Source of the DNA: Membranipora membranacea
Lineage: Eukaryota; Bryozoa; Gymnolaemata; Cheilostomatida; Membraniporidae
Assembly: GCA_914767715.1 (NCBI GenBank)
Contig: OU612066.1
Span: forward strand, 38,042,283-38,106,282
Direction: 5' to 3'
DNA: 64,000 nucleotides
Each line of letters opens with the position of its first letter. Positions within the stretch are counted from its first letter, which is position 1. Made by a program: the position numbers and the translations under genes. The notes under the pieces were generated by a model. The model was not told the origin of the DNA and did not search any database. It saw only the letters and a list, made by a program, of their open reading frames with translations. Of this stretch, positions 50,766 to 61,790 are shown piece after piece.

Positions 50766-53700
50766 CTATTGGCTAGTAATGTGATTCACGAGTTTTTCTA
50801 AGAGTTTTATTTTTTTGTTATCGTTTTCTAGCATTTTCTCCATATATGCTACCTTCGATTCAACTTCCATTTTTAATAACTGGAGCTTCTGCTGTTCTGT
50901 GTCGTTTGTCTTCTTTCCCCTCTGATGCTTCCTAGGCTGCATTGTAGATGAAGCAGCAGGTCTGAAATGGAATGAAAGCAGATGTTAGTATGGCTTTTGG
51001 CGATCACATGAAATACTTCAATGACTTCAATGATTGTTAAACAATGATGCCTGCAACAATGAGGCTGTTCCCTACAAATAATGCAAAGCGTATTTATTAT
51101 TGGGTAGAACTTATGTCTATAAGAAGTTGAAATCTCTCCTGCTGCTTAACAGAAATTCTAGCTATGGTATGAGCGGTGAATGAATCTCAAAAGGCGCTTA
51201 CTGAGTGTATATACCAGGCTGATTTGCATACAAATCATATGTCTCACTGAAACATCTTGCAATCGAGATAATGAATTTAAAGATATTTCTACTTACTCTG
51301 TTCCCACATCCACGGTCACATCCACCTGAGGGGCGTCTTCTTTGGCAACGTTGATGGCATCGTAAAATGCCTCGGAGTACTTGAAACTTCTCCTATTTCT
51401 TCCTAATAATCACAGAATGCAATTTTGTATCATCCAAGGAATTTGAGTCATGAAAAATGCAGGTTACAAGCATATGACACATCAGCCAGTTTTCAAAATA
51501 CCAAGTACAGGATACAAGCAATTCCTAAGGGCTGTGATCAAGTTCTATTATTGCTTTCACCGACAACACATGCCGAAATCAAGCGATGATCAGTTGCTTT
51601 TGCACTCAGGCATCTTATCTTCATTGTTAGGTATATAAGACAGGGAAATCATGTTGGTTAAAAGGGGGCCAAAGAAGGCCTAGTTTATATCCAGCAGTGG
51701 ATGATTAAGCAACGGCAACATACCACTCTGGCAGTTCCAGTCCTCTATCTCTTTATGGGTTTTTAGTAGACTCAGATACTGCCTCCGCAGATCCTTGCCT
51801 CGTTCTTTAATCATACCAGGGAAGCCCTTCTCTATAAGATTACCTTCGATGTCTTCCCAAATCTACAAAAAAAAACAGTGTTGACATGATGATAAAGCTG
51901 TAGGTGTGCAACAGAAATTATGAAAAAGAAACAGTTTTCTGCTGCCGGTTAATAAGAAGACAAATCCAAACAAAAAACATCCGGAACCGTGAATTTTACA
52001 CAAATATCAAAACAATGTTTATGGAATTTAACATTCAATGATAGTTTATGGAGCAGACTCATAGGAAAGTGTTTCAACGATCCCAAGGACGGGTAACAAG
52101 CTCATCACATGATGATAGATTTCATTTCTAGCTATCCTTCCTTATCATCAAGAGTAAACGTAGTATGATAGGTAGCAAGGAATTTTCTTTCCAACAAAAC
52201 TTAGTCCGCTAGTCTGGATGGTATGTGGCCGCTCCATTTTCGAACATTAAGCCTTTGCAAGTTGCATCAATACAAATAGCCTCCAAAATCAATCAGTAAT
52301 TATTGGATTCCCCTTACCCTCTCCTTATCGGCTTTTGATTTCGCCAGGTTGTACCCCTTTATAGCAGGCAGGCAGACTTTAATGAGAACCTCTTTCAGTT
52401 CCCTCGTATATGGAATAGGTTCTACAAATAAAAAAATCTCAAAGCTGGCAAACAGCACGGACAATACTATCAAAGTAGAGACATAACATATTTCTCATGG
52501 GTTACAGTACTGTCGGAAAAATACGGTCTTGCGTCATCATTAAGGCCTTTATTACTATTATTAGGGTTAACATATCATTACTACTATTAGGGTTTAAATA
52601 TCATCTGTTATGGACAAGCATGTGGAAACATACAAGTATATCAGTGACCACTACCTGTTCCCTGGCCCTCATACAGCTCCCTCTGTACATCATCAAAATC
52701 CGACTCAGACTCAACATCTGATACTGGGACTGGTACTTCTACTGGACTGGGAGGAGATACTAGCAGATTCCTAGCAAATAACCCTCCAGCAGCTTTTGGT
52801 GTTACCTGAGAAGAGGAAATATACTCTATCAAAGTCGTATTCATTGAATAGAGAGGCAAAAGTCAAATTCTTACAACAGCGAAAAGCAGGATAGCAATGC
52901 AAAAATCAGACAGAGCATGGCACTATGTATTGGGATGTAATAGTGATGAAGCGAGTCAATAATCCTTATACAATTAGAATTTTACTGGAAATAAACATGA
53001 CTGCTACTTGTTGTCTCAAAACTTAAATACATCAGCAGGTAACCAAATACATATAAGTAGGAGCTATCAAATAATTCTAGGCCGAAAATACTGTGATATA
53101 TCAGGTATGAGTGGGTGGAAAAAGCTGTGTTTACACTGTGTCAGCTTTGTGTAATGTATTAACACACATCTAGGTGATGTGTGCATATCCCTTAAAAAAC
53201 CCCAAAAAATGCCGACTGCATGGTAACGCAGCGTTTACATAAGTCAATATTGTATTTCCTACCACTTACCTCACCAGACGAAGTGGGTGTGGAAACTTGA
53301 TATCGTTTTGGTTTTGTTTTTGGCGAGGGTGTCTTCATAAGCTACAATTATCAATACACCTTGATGGAAACAACATGGCCTCAATATATCAATAATTGTA
53401 GTGACTTTTGCGGCCTATACTTGCACGGTATCCGGACTAAGTCCCGTAGATCAAAATCTGTGTTTTGATTAGGGGTTTGGGTGTGTGTTTGGGGTAACTG
53501 GTTGTGGTTTTTGGGCTACGCTTTCTCTATGACTTTGTCCCTGACTCACTTGGACACCAGTACAATGCTATTGTCCACGAGTAGGGCCAGTTACACCATT
53601 AAAAAATGAGTCTTACTAATGCATCTTACCGAGTGCGTCTTAGCCTTAGCAACAATCTTCCGTGATGCCGCCTTTACCTTATTCTTAGAACCCTTCGGTC

Positions 53701-54620
53701 GACCCCTCCGTTTTTTGGTGACAACAACCTCACTACAAATATAAAAAAGGTAGCTATTAAAACTTGAAAATGAAGCTGAGTGATGAAAGCAAAACTATTT
53801 TACTTTTAGCCCCAGCCTTTTCATGACTTGGTGGCATTGGTGCATCATGGGAGGCCAAAAAAACTGTTGTTTGTTTTTTGTCGGTGCTGCCTTAGGTGGT
53901 ATGATCAGGCGGAAATAAAAGGCCTTATGAAAACTCAACAGCCGTACTTACAGCTGAAGTAAGACCAATCCAATGACTGGTGGCCACAGCACCTGCAGTG
54001 TCTATACGACCATAGAATAATGCAGAAACTTTTACATATACGCGGCTCGGACCGGCAACTTTTCAACATGAACAAAGCAGAACAATACAATTCAAAACAA
54101 TAGCAGGCGAGCTCTGTTCAGTAGTCAAAGTCCAGTTTGCAATCATTAACACAGAAGGGCAGACTTAGAAGACACACCAATCTGTTGGGCCAACTCAACC
54201 CTAAGATGAAGTAGTCTGGACTTTAACCACTGAACTAAGAAAAGGAACAATAAGCGGTATCAAACCTTTCAGTGTCAGCCTGTGATGAGGGTGCATTCAT
54301 CATGACTGATGAGGGACAGGGAAAAGCAAGATTATACACCAGTACACATCTTTAACCCATTATACAATCGTATGCTTTACGGGCGGTGTAAACACATAAA
54401 CTTAATCACAATAATTATCAGTGACCGGTTATTGCCTGTGAAATGAGTGAAGCGTCCATGACTGACACCAACAAAGCTGAGCAATTTCTGCATGTAACAT
54501 TTAAGATCGTAGTATACATAATTCAAATCCCTTTTTCAAACGTACCTTCTTCCTTCAGCCCATGCTGAATAGGATTCGGCGTTTCCTCTGTTAGGATACT
54601 TAGATCTGGTATGACATCAT
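50766..54620 (-). CDS. AT-hook and Myb/trihelix-like DNA-binding protein with C-terminal coiled coil (5' end unresolved)
   Basis: Nine minus-strand exons in matching phase: 54620-54546, 54305-54266, 53732-53630, 53341-53270, 52805-52655, 52421-52318, 51862-51724, 51402-51297 and 50961-50766 (TAG); about 328 residues seen. Order: acidic start (DVIPDLSILTEETPNP); an AT-hook (KKRRGRPKGSKNK); a proline/acidic linker (VSPPSPVEVPVPVSDVESES); a helical domain with YTRELKEVLIKVCLPAIKGY, IWEDIEGNLIEKGFPGMIKE and LRRQYLSLLKTHKEIEDW; then SFKYSEAFYDAI and a C-terminal coiled coil. The spacing of tryptophans and helices resembles Myb/SANT or trihelix domains such as Myb_DNA-bind_5. Harbinger elements encode a Myb-like partner for their transposase, and a Harbinger-type transposase lies 3.6 kb away, convergent. 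It could be that partner, a domesticated descendant, or an unrelated host transcription factor. A first exon upstream of 54620 is still missing. Confidence 0.72.
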
Positions 54621-54653
54621 CTACAAACAAAGAATCTTGTCATGGGCTACACT

Positions 54654-54910
54654 GGGGGGTCTTTCAATTAGAAACAGCCAAAATCGCAATATTATCGCTC
54701 ACTCACTGAGTGAGCGATACCTGCTAGGGGTCTCGCTTTCAGATCGCTCAGTCACTTGATGGAACTATATACATTCTGAGTGAGCGATTTGGGAGCGATT
54801 TTCTCTAATTGAAACACCAAGTGAGTGATAATTTTGAGCGATGTGATAGTGATGTGATAGTGATAACTTGCTTTAGTAAAGGATCACTCTTTCTAATTGA
54901 AAGACCCCCC
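54654..54910. mobile_element. MITE with GGGGTCTTTCAATTAGAAA ends, copy 2
   Basis: Same terminal repeats and ATCGCTCACTCA-rich middle as the copy at 22469-22695. It lies in the presumed first intron of the AT-hook/Myb gene. A 10-bp internal duplication (GTGATGTGATAGTGATAAC) distinguishes it. Confidence 0.88.
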
Positions 54911-55827
54911 TGGGTAACGATACGTATGGCAGGCAAAAATGGTGAGGTTTTTGTATCAAAATCTTCCTTATGCTTCATTATACACAAAATATCAAATTGC
55001 TAAATAAATTGCTAGCAGTTTGGAGTTTACAGCCTCTTCAGCCAAGGATGGGTCGAATTACACAATCACCCGCAAACTAACCACTGTAGTGAGGTAGTCT
55101 GCCTGAGCAAAAGAGTGCCAGCAAACAAACTCTCAAGCAAATGGGGACTCAAAAGCATAGCACTTTGCCAAAGTCCACAATTATCACCAACAAAACCCCA
55201 AACTTTGGCAAAGTAAACCTTTTTAAGTGTTAACTGACATTGTGTTATGCTTTTCAGCCCCAAGGTGCCCATGCTCAAACATTTGTTGTGGATGATAGGA
55301 GCAATCTCCTACCACTCTAATTTTACTGATCTGTATGGCTAAGATAAGATAGATATAGAGTTGCAATAAATAATAGTAGTGACTCAGTCCCACTACCAGT
55401 CTCACTAACTAAGTTAAGTAAGTGAGTTAGTGAGATTGGGAGTGAGACACTGGCTGACAGGTTAGATTGTTTTGCCCATTATTAGGATAAATAAAGAGAG
55501 GTAGTTAAGAGAAAAAAGGAACTTGCTGGAAAACTGCCTCCCCATCTCTGTAAACGACATGGTTGGGAGAATGCTTGAGTTGTCAAAGAATTAAAGTTAT
55601 TTGGAATTGTCTTGAATGACTGCCTGAACTGATCCCTACACTCTTCTCCACATTTATGATCACCTGACCATAAAGTGGGCGGAGACTTAATTGGGAAAAC
55701 CAATCAACTGACAATAAAAATTTATTTGTCTGGCCAAGTAAAATATCTGGATTTACCAATGTCAATGGGATTTCCCATGAATATTTTTATTATTAATATT
55801 TCTTACGGAGGCCGCGAATTTACCTAT
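54911..55827. other. Intergenic DNA with small palindromes
   Basis: No gene recognised. An imperfect palindrome lies at about 55386-55437 (CAGTCTCACTAACTAAG / GTGAGTTAGTGAGATTGG). The right half of a further AATTCGCG-family MITE ends at about 55825. May include the unseen first exon of the AT-hook gene. Confidence 0.45.
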
Positions 55828-56110
55828 AGGTAAATTCGCGCCCTTGATATCTATAATAGATAACTTCGCGACCTTGGTATCTATATTAAATAATCATTAA
55901 TTATAATCATTTTCATGGGGAAATCCAACTAGATCCAACTTGAATTCAAGTTGTCTCCCTATTACCAATTAGGAGATAATTCTAAGTTTCATGTCAATAT
56001 TGGTAATAGGGAGACAACTTGAATTCAAGTTGGATTCAGTTGGATTTCCCCATGAAAATGATTATAATTAATGATTATTTAATATAGATACCAAGGTCGC
56101 GAAGTTACCT
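55828..56110. mobile_element. MITE family with AATTCGCGCCCTTGGTAT ends, copy D (nested)
   Basis: A complete inverted-repeat copy spans about 55860-56110. It follows directly on an extra left end (55828-55850), which itself follows an opposite right end of another copy (to 55825). Two or more insertions of one family are stacked here. Confidence 0.88.
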
Positions 56111-56488
56111 AATAACTGGCCAATAAAAAGCCTATGTAGGTTGTAGGTGTTATCCAATGGGAATGTTACAAATATTTCCCCATTCCATTCCAGGGTTAAT
56201 GGGTTTCCCAGTCAATATTCATTACTTACTGGATATTCTTACCATGGAACAGGTCGCGCTTTGAAAATCGCTATCTAAAGCACCGAGTTGGAGGTGCTTT
56301 TGATTGGTCTAAAATGATCCGTTTTGATTGGTTAATCTTTGGTATTTACCAAAATGGATTTTCCAGTGACCCTGAACTTGCAGACAACTTGCAGTATAAT
56401 TTCAGAACATTAGAAAATTGTAATTATGACCATGCTGCCTCATTTGAAGGAGTTCCCTGCAAATGACCAACTAATTTTATATTTAAAT

Positions 56489-56638
56489 AGGCAAAAGCGA
56501 CCTGTTCCACTCTAATAAAATTGATTAATAATAATATCAGTGTAAAATCCCATACGCAGTAGCTCTCAACAGGTATGGGATTTTACATTGATTATTAATA
56601 ATCAATTTTATTAGAGTGGAACAGGTCCACTTTTGCCT
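56489..56638. mobile_element. MITE with AGGCAAAAGCGACCTGTTCC ends, copy 1
   Basis: Terminal repeats AGGCAAAAGCGACCTGTTCC / complement, then AATAAAATTGATTAATAATA and TGTAAAATCCCATACG, mirrored around a short loop. AAT-like flanks. A near-identical copy lies at 60572-60720. Confidence 0.9.
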
Positions 56639-56856
56639 AATGAATTTGAAATTAAACAGGGTGTTAAGTACATACATCAGAGATCCTTCTCAGACTATGG
56701 CAAGTCACTAGAGGAACTGAACTGTGGTGAGTTGTAGTGGTGACTGGAGTGGAGTGGTAGTCCTAACTTCTAAATCTTTTTCACTCACTGTGGCTGGATC
56801 AAACCGTTTGTCATATATGTATATATAATGTAGAAACCTGACACTGATCTTAGACT

Positions 56857-58050
56857 TGATTGATTGATTGATTTGTATTCTATCACTAACTGTAAAAGGT
56901 TGCTGGTACACGTACTCTGCTAAAAAATAATGAAGTTGCCTTGCATGCAAAAATAGTATTACTAAAAAAGTAGTTAAAAATTGTTTATTAATATAAATGC
57001 AAATGTGTCTCAAAAAGCAGTCTTTGCCCCAGGCAGTGCGGTATCGTTCAAGGTAGTTCTGGATAAAGTTTTCGTCATCAGTGAATATCTGCATTACACG
57101 ATTTTTTAAATGAGTGTTAACTAGAGTGTCGAGATCATAAATAAGTTGTAATCTGAGCGAGGAAGCATCTTTAAATATTTTGTGCATGTCCTTCTTATCT
57201 CGTTGATAAATGGTAGGATAGAGGACTGGTAGACAATACATTATCAGTGAAACAATAAAACTTTTAAAAAGCATGCATGCTAGTGCTTGGTACTCAAATA
57301 CAGAAAGTTTTTAATTATATACATTCTTTGATTTGCCTTACGAACAACATTTTGGATGTGGGCTTCAAATCTAAGCTTCTGGTCAATCTCAACACCAAGA
57401 TATTTGGTAGTTCCCATAGACTTAATATACTATATTAAGTCTATGGTAGTCTCACAGAAAGAAATAACTGATCCATTAAGTAAGAGGCTAGGGCTGACAG
57501 GTCTTTCACGTCTAGTTGAAAATAACATATCTTTAGTTTTGCCTGCGTTTAATAGGAGGTCCAGATCTGAGCATTGATTAGCTATTTACTTCAGAAAAAT
57601 AACAATCTAAATCAGAAGAATTACCTATGAGTCCAAACAAACAAGTATCATCCGCATATTTTAAAACATGAAAGATCTGACATCTAGATCTAATTCCATC
57701 AGTATACAATGAAAACAATAGAGGACTTAGTACAGATCCTTGCGGGGTGCCAGTGTTGGTAATGAGCGTATCTGAGAGTAAGTGATTATTAATTGATATT
57801 GTTTGTTGTCTACAATCACTGAGAAAGCTAATAATCCTTTGTGTAATGTTTGAGTCAAGGTGTTGCAGTGATGGGATTAAATATTCTACTCTAATTGTAT
57901 TGAAGGCTGATGAAAAATCTAGGAAGAGACAGCGAGCGTAGTTTTGTCTGGGCTTTATCGATGAAGTTGGTTATGGTTGTTGTGAGGCACATAACTGCGT
58001 CTTGAGTTGAGCGATTTGTTCTGTATTTAAGTTATCTCACTGCTACTTCC
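56857..58050 (-). pseudogene. Non-LTR retrotransposon (LINE) reverse transcriptase relic
   Basis: On the minus strand NTGTPQGSVLSPLLFSLYTD is followed by KYADDTCLFG; YADD, the catalytic box, is at 57658-57647. Then come LLLNAGKTKDMLF, KYLGVEIDQKLRFEAHIQNV and, in another frame, the thumb-like tail LKSFIVSLIMYCLPVLYPTI. The 3' end is an (AATC)n-type tail near 56857-56880. A 33-bp palindrome and frameshifts interrupt the frame, and the 5' end is missing. This is a dead, 5'-truncated LINE; the clade was not determined. Confidence 0.82.
57414..57446. repeat. 33-bp palindrome inside the LINE relic
   Basis: CCATAGACTTAATATA and its complement around one base. It interrupts the reverse transcriptase frame just before KYLGVEID (minus strand). 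Similar in size to the small palindromes at 753-782 and 62437-62481 but with a different sequence. Confidence 0.75.
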
Positions 58051-58311
58051 GGCCCAAGGGGTTTCCCCTACAGCAATCTATTAGGGAACACCTACATGTG
58101 GGAATTCCATAGAGTATTCAGCCAATGAAATAACCGTATTAAATAGCCAATCAGATCCACCTCCGACTCGGTGCTTTAGATAGCGATTTTCTCGCGCTTT
58201 TGCCTGACATATGTATGTATGCTTCGCTGATGGAGAGTAGTAGGTGGAAAAAAATAATATGGCAAACCCTAACCTTGAGGATTTGTTTCCCTGATAAAGT
58301 GACCAACTAAA

Positions 58312-59727
58312 ATGGGTAAAAAGGAATCAAAAAAGGAACTAAAAGTAAAAGAGGAACTAAAGAAGGAATTTAAGACAGAGCTAAAGAACATCAGAGATGC
58401 TTTAAAGAATAAAGAGAAAGTGAATCAAGTGACACGGATTACAAGCATTCTCCAGAGGATACAGGAGGAGCACCATGAGGAAACCATCCTGCAAACAATA
58501 GAAAATAAAGAAGATGGGCCACAGCATGCCTTAAACAGCAAATGTTACCGGATTTTCATCGTGCTCTTGAACAAGATTGATTCCAGGAGATATTTGACAA
58601 AACATGGTTATAGTCTTCTCAAAAAGGCAATAAAATCTAAGGATGACAGATTGCTGGGTACTATCCTACTTGCGTATGAGAGATCAGACGTCATTATTGC
58701 CCTAAAGAACTTATCTGAGGATACAAAACAGCAGCTCTATGAAGGGAGCTGGAGTTTTGACATAATCAAAAAACTTTATCCACACACAGATTCATTCTTC
58801 ATTCCGAGGGGCCAGATAAAGGCTAAGATGTTTGGACTGGTGGCCTACACCACCTTTGATAGGTCAGGGGCAAGGGAGGAAGCAAAATATATAACTAATG
58901 GGTTATGGGATTGTGGATTTACTGTGAGGGCGCCCCTAGTAGACTGGACTTATGGTGCACTCCAACAACACATCAGACAGCGAATTAACGAAATCAAGGA
59001 TGAGTGTTCGGTCTTTTTCCTCTGCATCATGACGCATGGGGATAATGGGCTGTTATACGACAATGTCGGTGGTAGTGGAACAGTCAATGACCTCCTAAAA
59101 GAATTGGACGTTCTAGATAAACACATACCAGTTGTAAGTGAATTAAAATTAAGGGTTATTGTAAGTTAGGCAAAATTCATAGTTTGAGAAACATTGGAGC
59201 GCAAGTCATTTTTTTCGATCTAGTTCTTTGATATAAAAATACTCTTTATGGACTGATTTCATTTGAAATTTCAGGTGGTGTTACTCCAATCCTGTCAGGG
59301 AGCAAAGGAACCAGGGCAGCATATACCAAGTAGCTTTAGCTATAGGAATGCTGATTGTTATGACGCTGAGACCACTGGAAGCGTGTTACCAAGCCAAACA
59401 CCACTTATTTGCCAAATCATTGTGTCAAGGCCAAACACTTTAGTCATCGCTGCAACAGCAGCCTATCACTCTGCATCACGTAAATACTTTCTGAAATACA
59501 TGGCAGAGCAACTCGAGCAAGCAGACGGTGTCACCAATATTGATAGCATGGTACAATTATGCTCTAAACGTATGACTTTTGACATGAATGAGGAATGCAG
59601 GGGTCAAGCACCAGCAGCATACGGCCTCCTACGACAGCCGCTTATTCTACCTCAAGCTCCATCCTTCGTTAAAACCCAGCTTCAGGTTAATCCTCGTAAC
59701 GGTAAGGACTCTTTATCAATTATTTAA
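58312..59727 (+). CDS. Caspase-like cysteine protease with novel lysine-rich prodomain
   Basis: Exon 1 is 58312-59133 and exon 2 starts at 59276, joined in phase 0. Exon 2 runs to a TAA at 59725-59727, or is spliced at 59701 (GTAAGG) to an unseen exon; about 424 residues. Residues 1-60 are Lys/Glu rich (KKESKKELKVKEELKKEFK), then about 110 helical residues without a recognised DED or CARD. The caspase fold follows: KMFGLVAYTTFDRSGAREEA (substrate-pocket Arg region), FFLCIMTHGDNG (catalytic His), VVLLQSCQGAKEPG (catalytic Cys, equivalent of QACxG), then a small-subunit-like part with NTLVIAATAAYHSASRKYF and LEQADGVTNIDSMVQLCSKRM. Both catalytic residues and both pocket arginines appear present, so activity is plausible. 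The exon border falls between the His and Cys blocks. Role in cell death is inferred from family only. Confidence 0.85.
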
Positions 59728-59869
59728 ACATTGCATTCTTGCTGTCACAACTGATATTTCACATTCCATTTAGTATTTCCAATGATGGTTGGTATATGGC
59801 AGAGAATTCATTCAAAACTAATTATAAGTCAGTTGCATTTGATATGTTCTGAATGTAAGATTGAAAATA

Positions 59870-59935
59870 TCATTGTCCTTGTTTTATTACCCATCACTAG
59901 GTCCATCGTCCTTGTTTTATTACCCATCACTAGGT
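59870..59935. repeat. 33-bp direct duplication downstream of the caspase gene
   Basis: TTGTTTTATTACCCATCACT and its flanks occur twice in tandem. A simple duplication. Confidence 0.9.
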
Positions 59936-60420
59936 CATGTTTTATCGATGAGTATTTATAATCTTTGGTTTTATTTAGCCACACAAACAACCATAATCAT
60001 CCCTTAGTTTAGTTCTAGCGCATAGTAAATTATTATCAAAACAAACAAGATGATTTCAGCATCAGTTGTCACATCAATGTCCTGGTATAGGTGAATCAAG
60101 CTTCCCGTTGGTTTTATGGCTGCCGTTTTTGGCAGCAACATGTTACATTCTTTGTTAAAAATACTTATTTTGCAATAATTATGATTCAGTGTTATTTACT
60201 GCTAGAATCCTTCATTTCTACAAAATTTTTGATACTGGTCATTTTAAGTCGAGGCATCGCTCGATCAAGCTGCCTAATCTGTTACTCTGAAGACACTTAG
60301 TCTCACTTACCAGTCTCAACTAAATCAGACGACTGAGATTTTATACTCACCAACCAAACCAACTTCTGTTATTAAACTCAACCTTTATTGCATATTATCG
60401 GAGAAGGCGAACAAGTTTTC

Positions 60421-60568
60421 ACTGTACTGCACATCGGGAGATTTAGTTTGAAGTTCAACAGGTGTGTATGGTGTCTACCGGTATATAGTACAATAAAATA
60501 ACCATCAATCAACCTATCGACATCTGTTGAACTTCAAACTAAATCTCCTGATGTGCAGTACACTGAAC
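60421..60568. mobile_element. Hairpin MITE, about 48-bp arms
   Basis: CACTGTACTGCACATCGGGA and GATTTAGTTTGAAGTTCAAC are mirrored by GTTGAACTTCAAACTAAATC and TGATGTGCAGTACACTG around a 50-base middle. No coding capacity. It directly precedes the MITE at 60572. Confidence 0.85.
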
Positions 60569-60571
60569 ATT

Positions 60572-60720
60572 AGGCAAAAGCGACCTGTTCCACTGTAATA
60601 AAATTGATTATTAATAATCAGTGTAAAATCCCATACGCAGTAGCTATCAACTGCGTATGGGATTTTACACTGATTATTAATAATCAATTTTATTACATTG
60701 GAACAGGTCGCCTTTTGCCT
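60572..60720. mobile_element. MITE with AGGCAAAAGCGACCTGTTCC ends, copy 2
   Basis: Almost fully palindromic copy of the family at 56489-56638; the central CATACGCAGT / ACTGCGTATG arms are intact, suggesting recent activity. Confidence 0.92.
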
Positions 60721-60928
60721 ATTGTATAATATACCATGACTCACTGCGTTTCATACCCAAGAATTGTCTGACAATTCTGTTCAATTCTAGAATTGTCAGA
60801 AACTGACCTATATATCATTACCCAACCAGCAACCATTATTGTGTAGTTAACCCTGCCTGCTAAATAAATTACTTTCATTATTGCTATTTTATAGTCATAG
60901 TATAAGCCTTTACAGTTCTAGTCAATAT

Positions 60929-61631
60929 CACAGAGTAAGGATAAGCAGAGGGGACACTTCAATGATCGTTATAGTGCCTGCGGTTTTTGATTCACTGGGG
61001 GAAGATTGTGCACAGCTGGATGCCAAAAACTCATTATCTCTATATGTTATAATGGCATTTTTCTTGCAGACATCCCTACCTTTGATGGGCCATAATTCAT
61101 TCTGTATTTATCCTAAAGACTGATTTCCAACTTTGCTGGAATGTCCAAGCTTCAAGCTATACACCATATTATTGTCATTTTTTGCTAGGATTCATAGGCT
61201 AAGAGTAATCCAGGTTTTTGAAATGAGTTTTGTCATATAGATTTACATGTGACAATTGATAGACGGCTGGTCATCAAAATTAGGAAATGTCCGTGCATTG
61301 ACCTAAGGCCTATGTAAATCTATATGATAAAACTCATTTTAAAAACCTGGATTACGCATAGCCTATGTATCCTAGCAAAAAATGACAATAATATGGTGTA
61401 TAGCTTGAAGATTGGACATTTCAGAAAAGTTAGAAATCAGTCTTTAGGATAAATACAGAATGATTTATGACCTATCAAAGGTGGCTATGTCTGCGTGACA
61501 AAACTCCACTGTAACTTATATATATTCTGAAATTGGCAGGTGGCCAGATTGATGAATTTCCCCCATTGGATGAAAACCGCAGGCACTATAACGATCATTG
61601 AAGTGTCCCCTCTGCTTATCCTTACTCTGTG
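60929..61631. mobile_element. Long foldback element, about 330-bp arms
   Basis: From CACAGAGTAAGGATAAGCAG at the left to its complement at the right, blocks are mirrored in order. Examples are GGGGACACTTCAATGATCGT, ATACACCATATTATTGTCAT and AATCCAGGTTTTTGAAATGA. The spacer is about 40-60 bases. No transposase. A transcript would fold into a long double-stranded RNA. Confidence 0.9.
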
Positions 61632-61734
61632 TCAATATCATACAAATTGGATTGACATTGTATTCAATGAGTTTGTATTTAGATGACCAGGCAAGATATG
61701 CTGTAATGAATAGATATTGCTGTGCAAGGTAGCA

Positions 61735-61790
61735 TCAAAATCTATATTGCGGGAGGCCCAGGTTCAAATCCCCGCCGGGGCAAATCTTTT
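61735..61790 (+). mobile_element. Possible tRNA-derived SINE fragment
   Basis: GGCCCAGGTTCAAATCCCCG matches a Pol III B box with T-arm pairing, but no A box or acceptor stem is visible upstream. A 5'-decayed SINE or tRNA relic. Confidence 0.35.

Larger units (their letters stand above)
56246..58205. mobile_element. About 2-kb segment bounded by 50-bp inverted repeats
   Basis: GCGCTTTGAAAATCGCTATC plus TAAAGCACCGAGTTGGAGGTG near 56257-56296 recurs inverted near 58158-58198. Outer bases (GGAACAGGTCGC and GCGCTTTTGCCT) resemble the ends of the 56489-56638 MITE. Inside lie that MITE and a minus-strand LINE relic. Either one composite element or two solo copies of a MITE that happen to flank a LINE. 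Confidence 0.55.

Noticed and set aside
56708-56870. C-terminal 50-60 residues of the 188-codon minus-strand frame as LINE protein
   Set aside because: This part is translation through the LINE 3' tail and flanking DNA; only the segment near 57274-56900 resembles a reverse transcriptase C-terminus.
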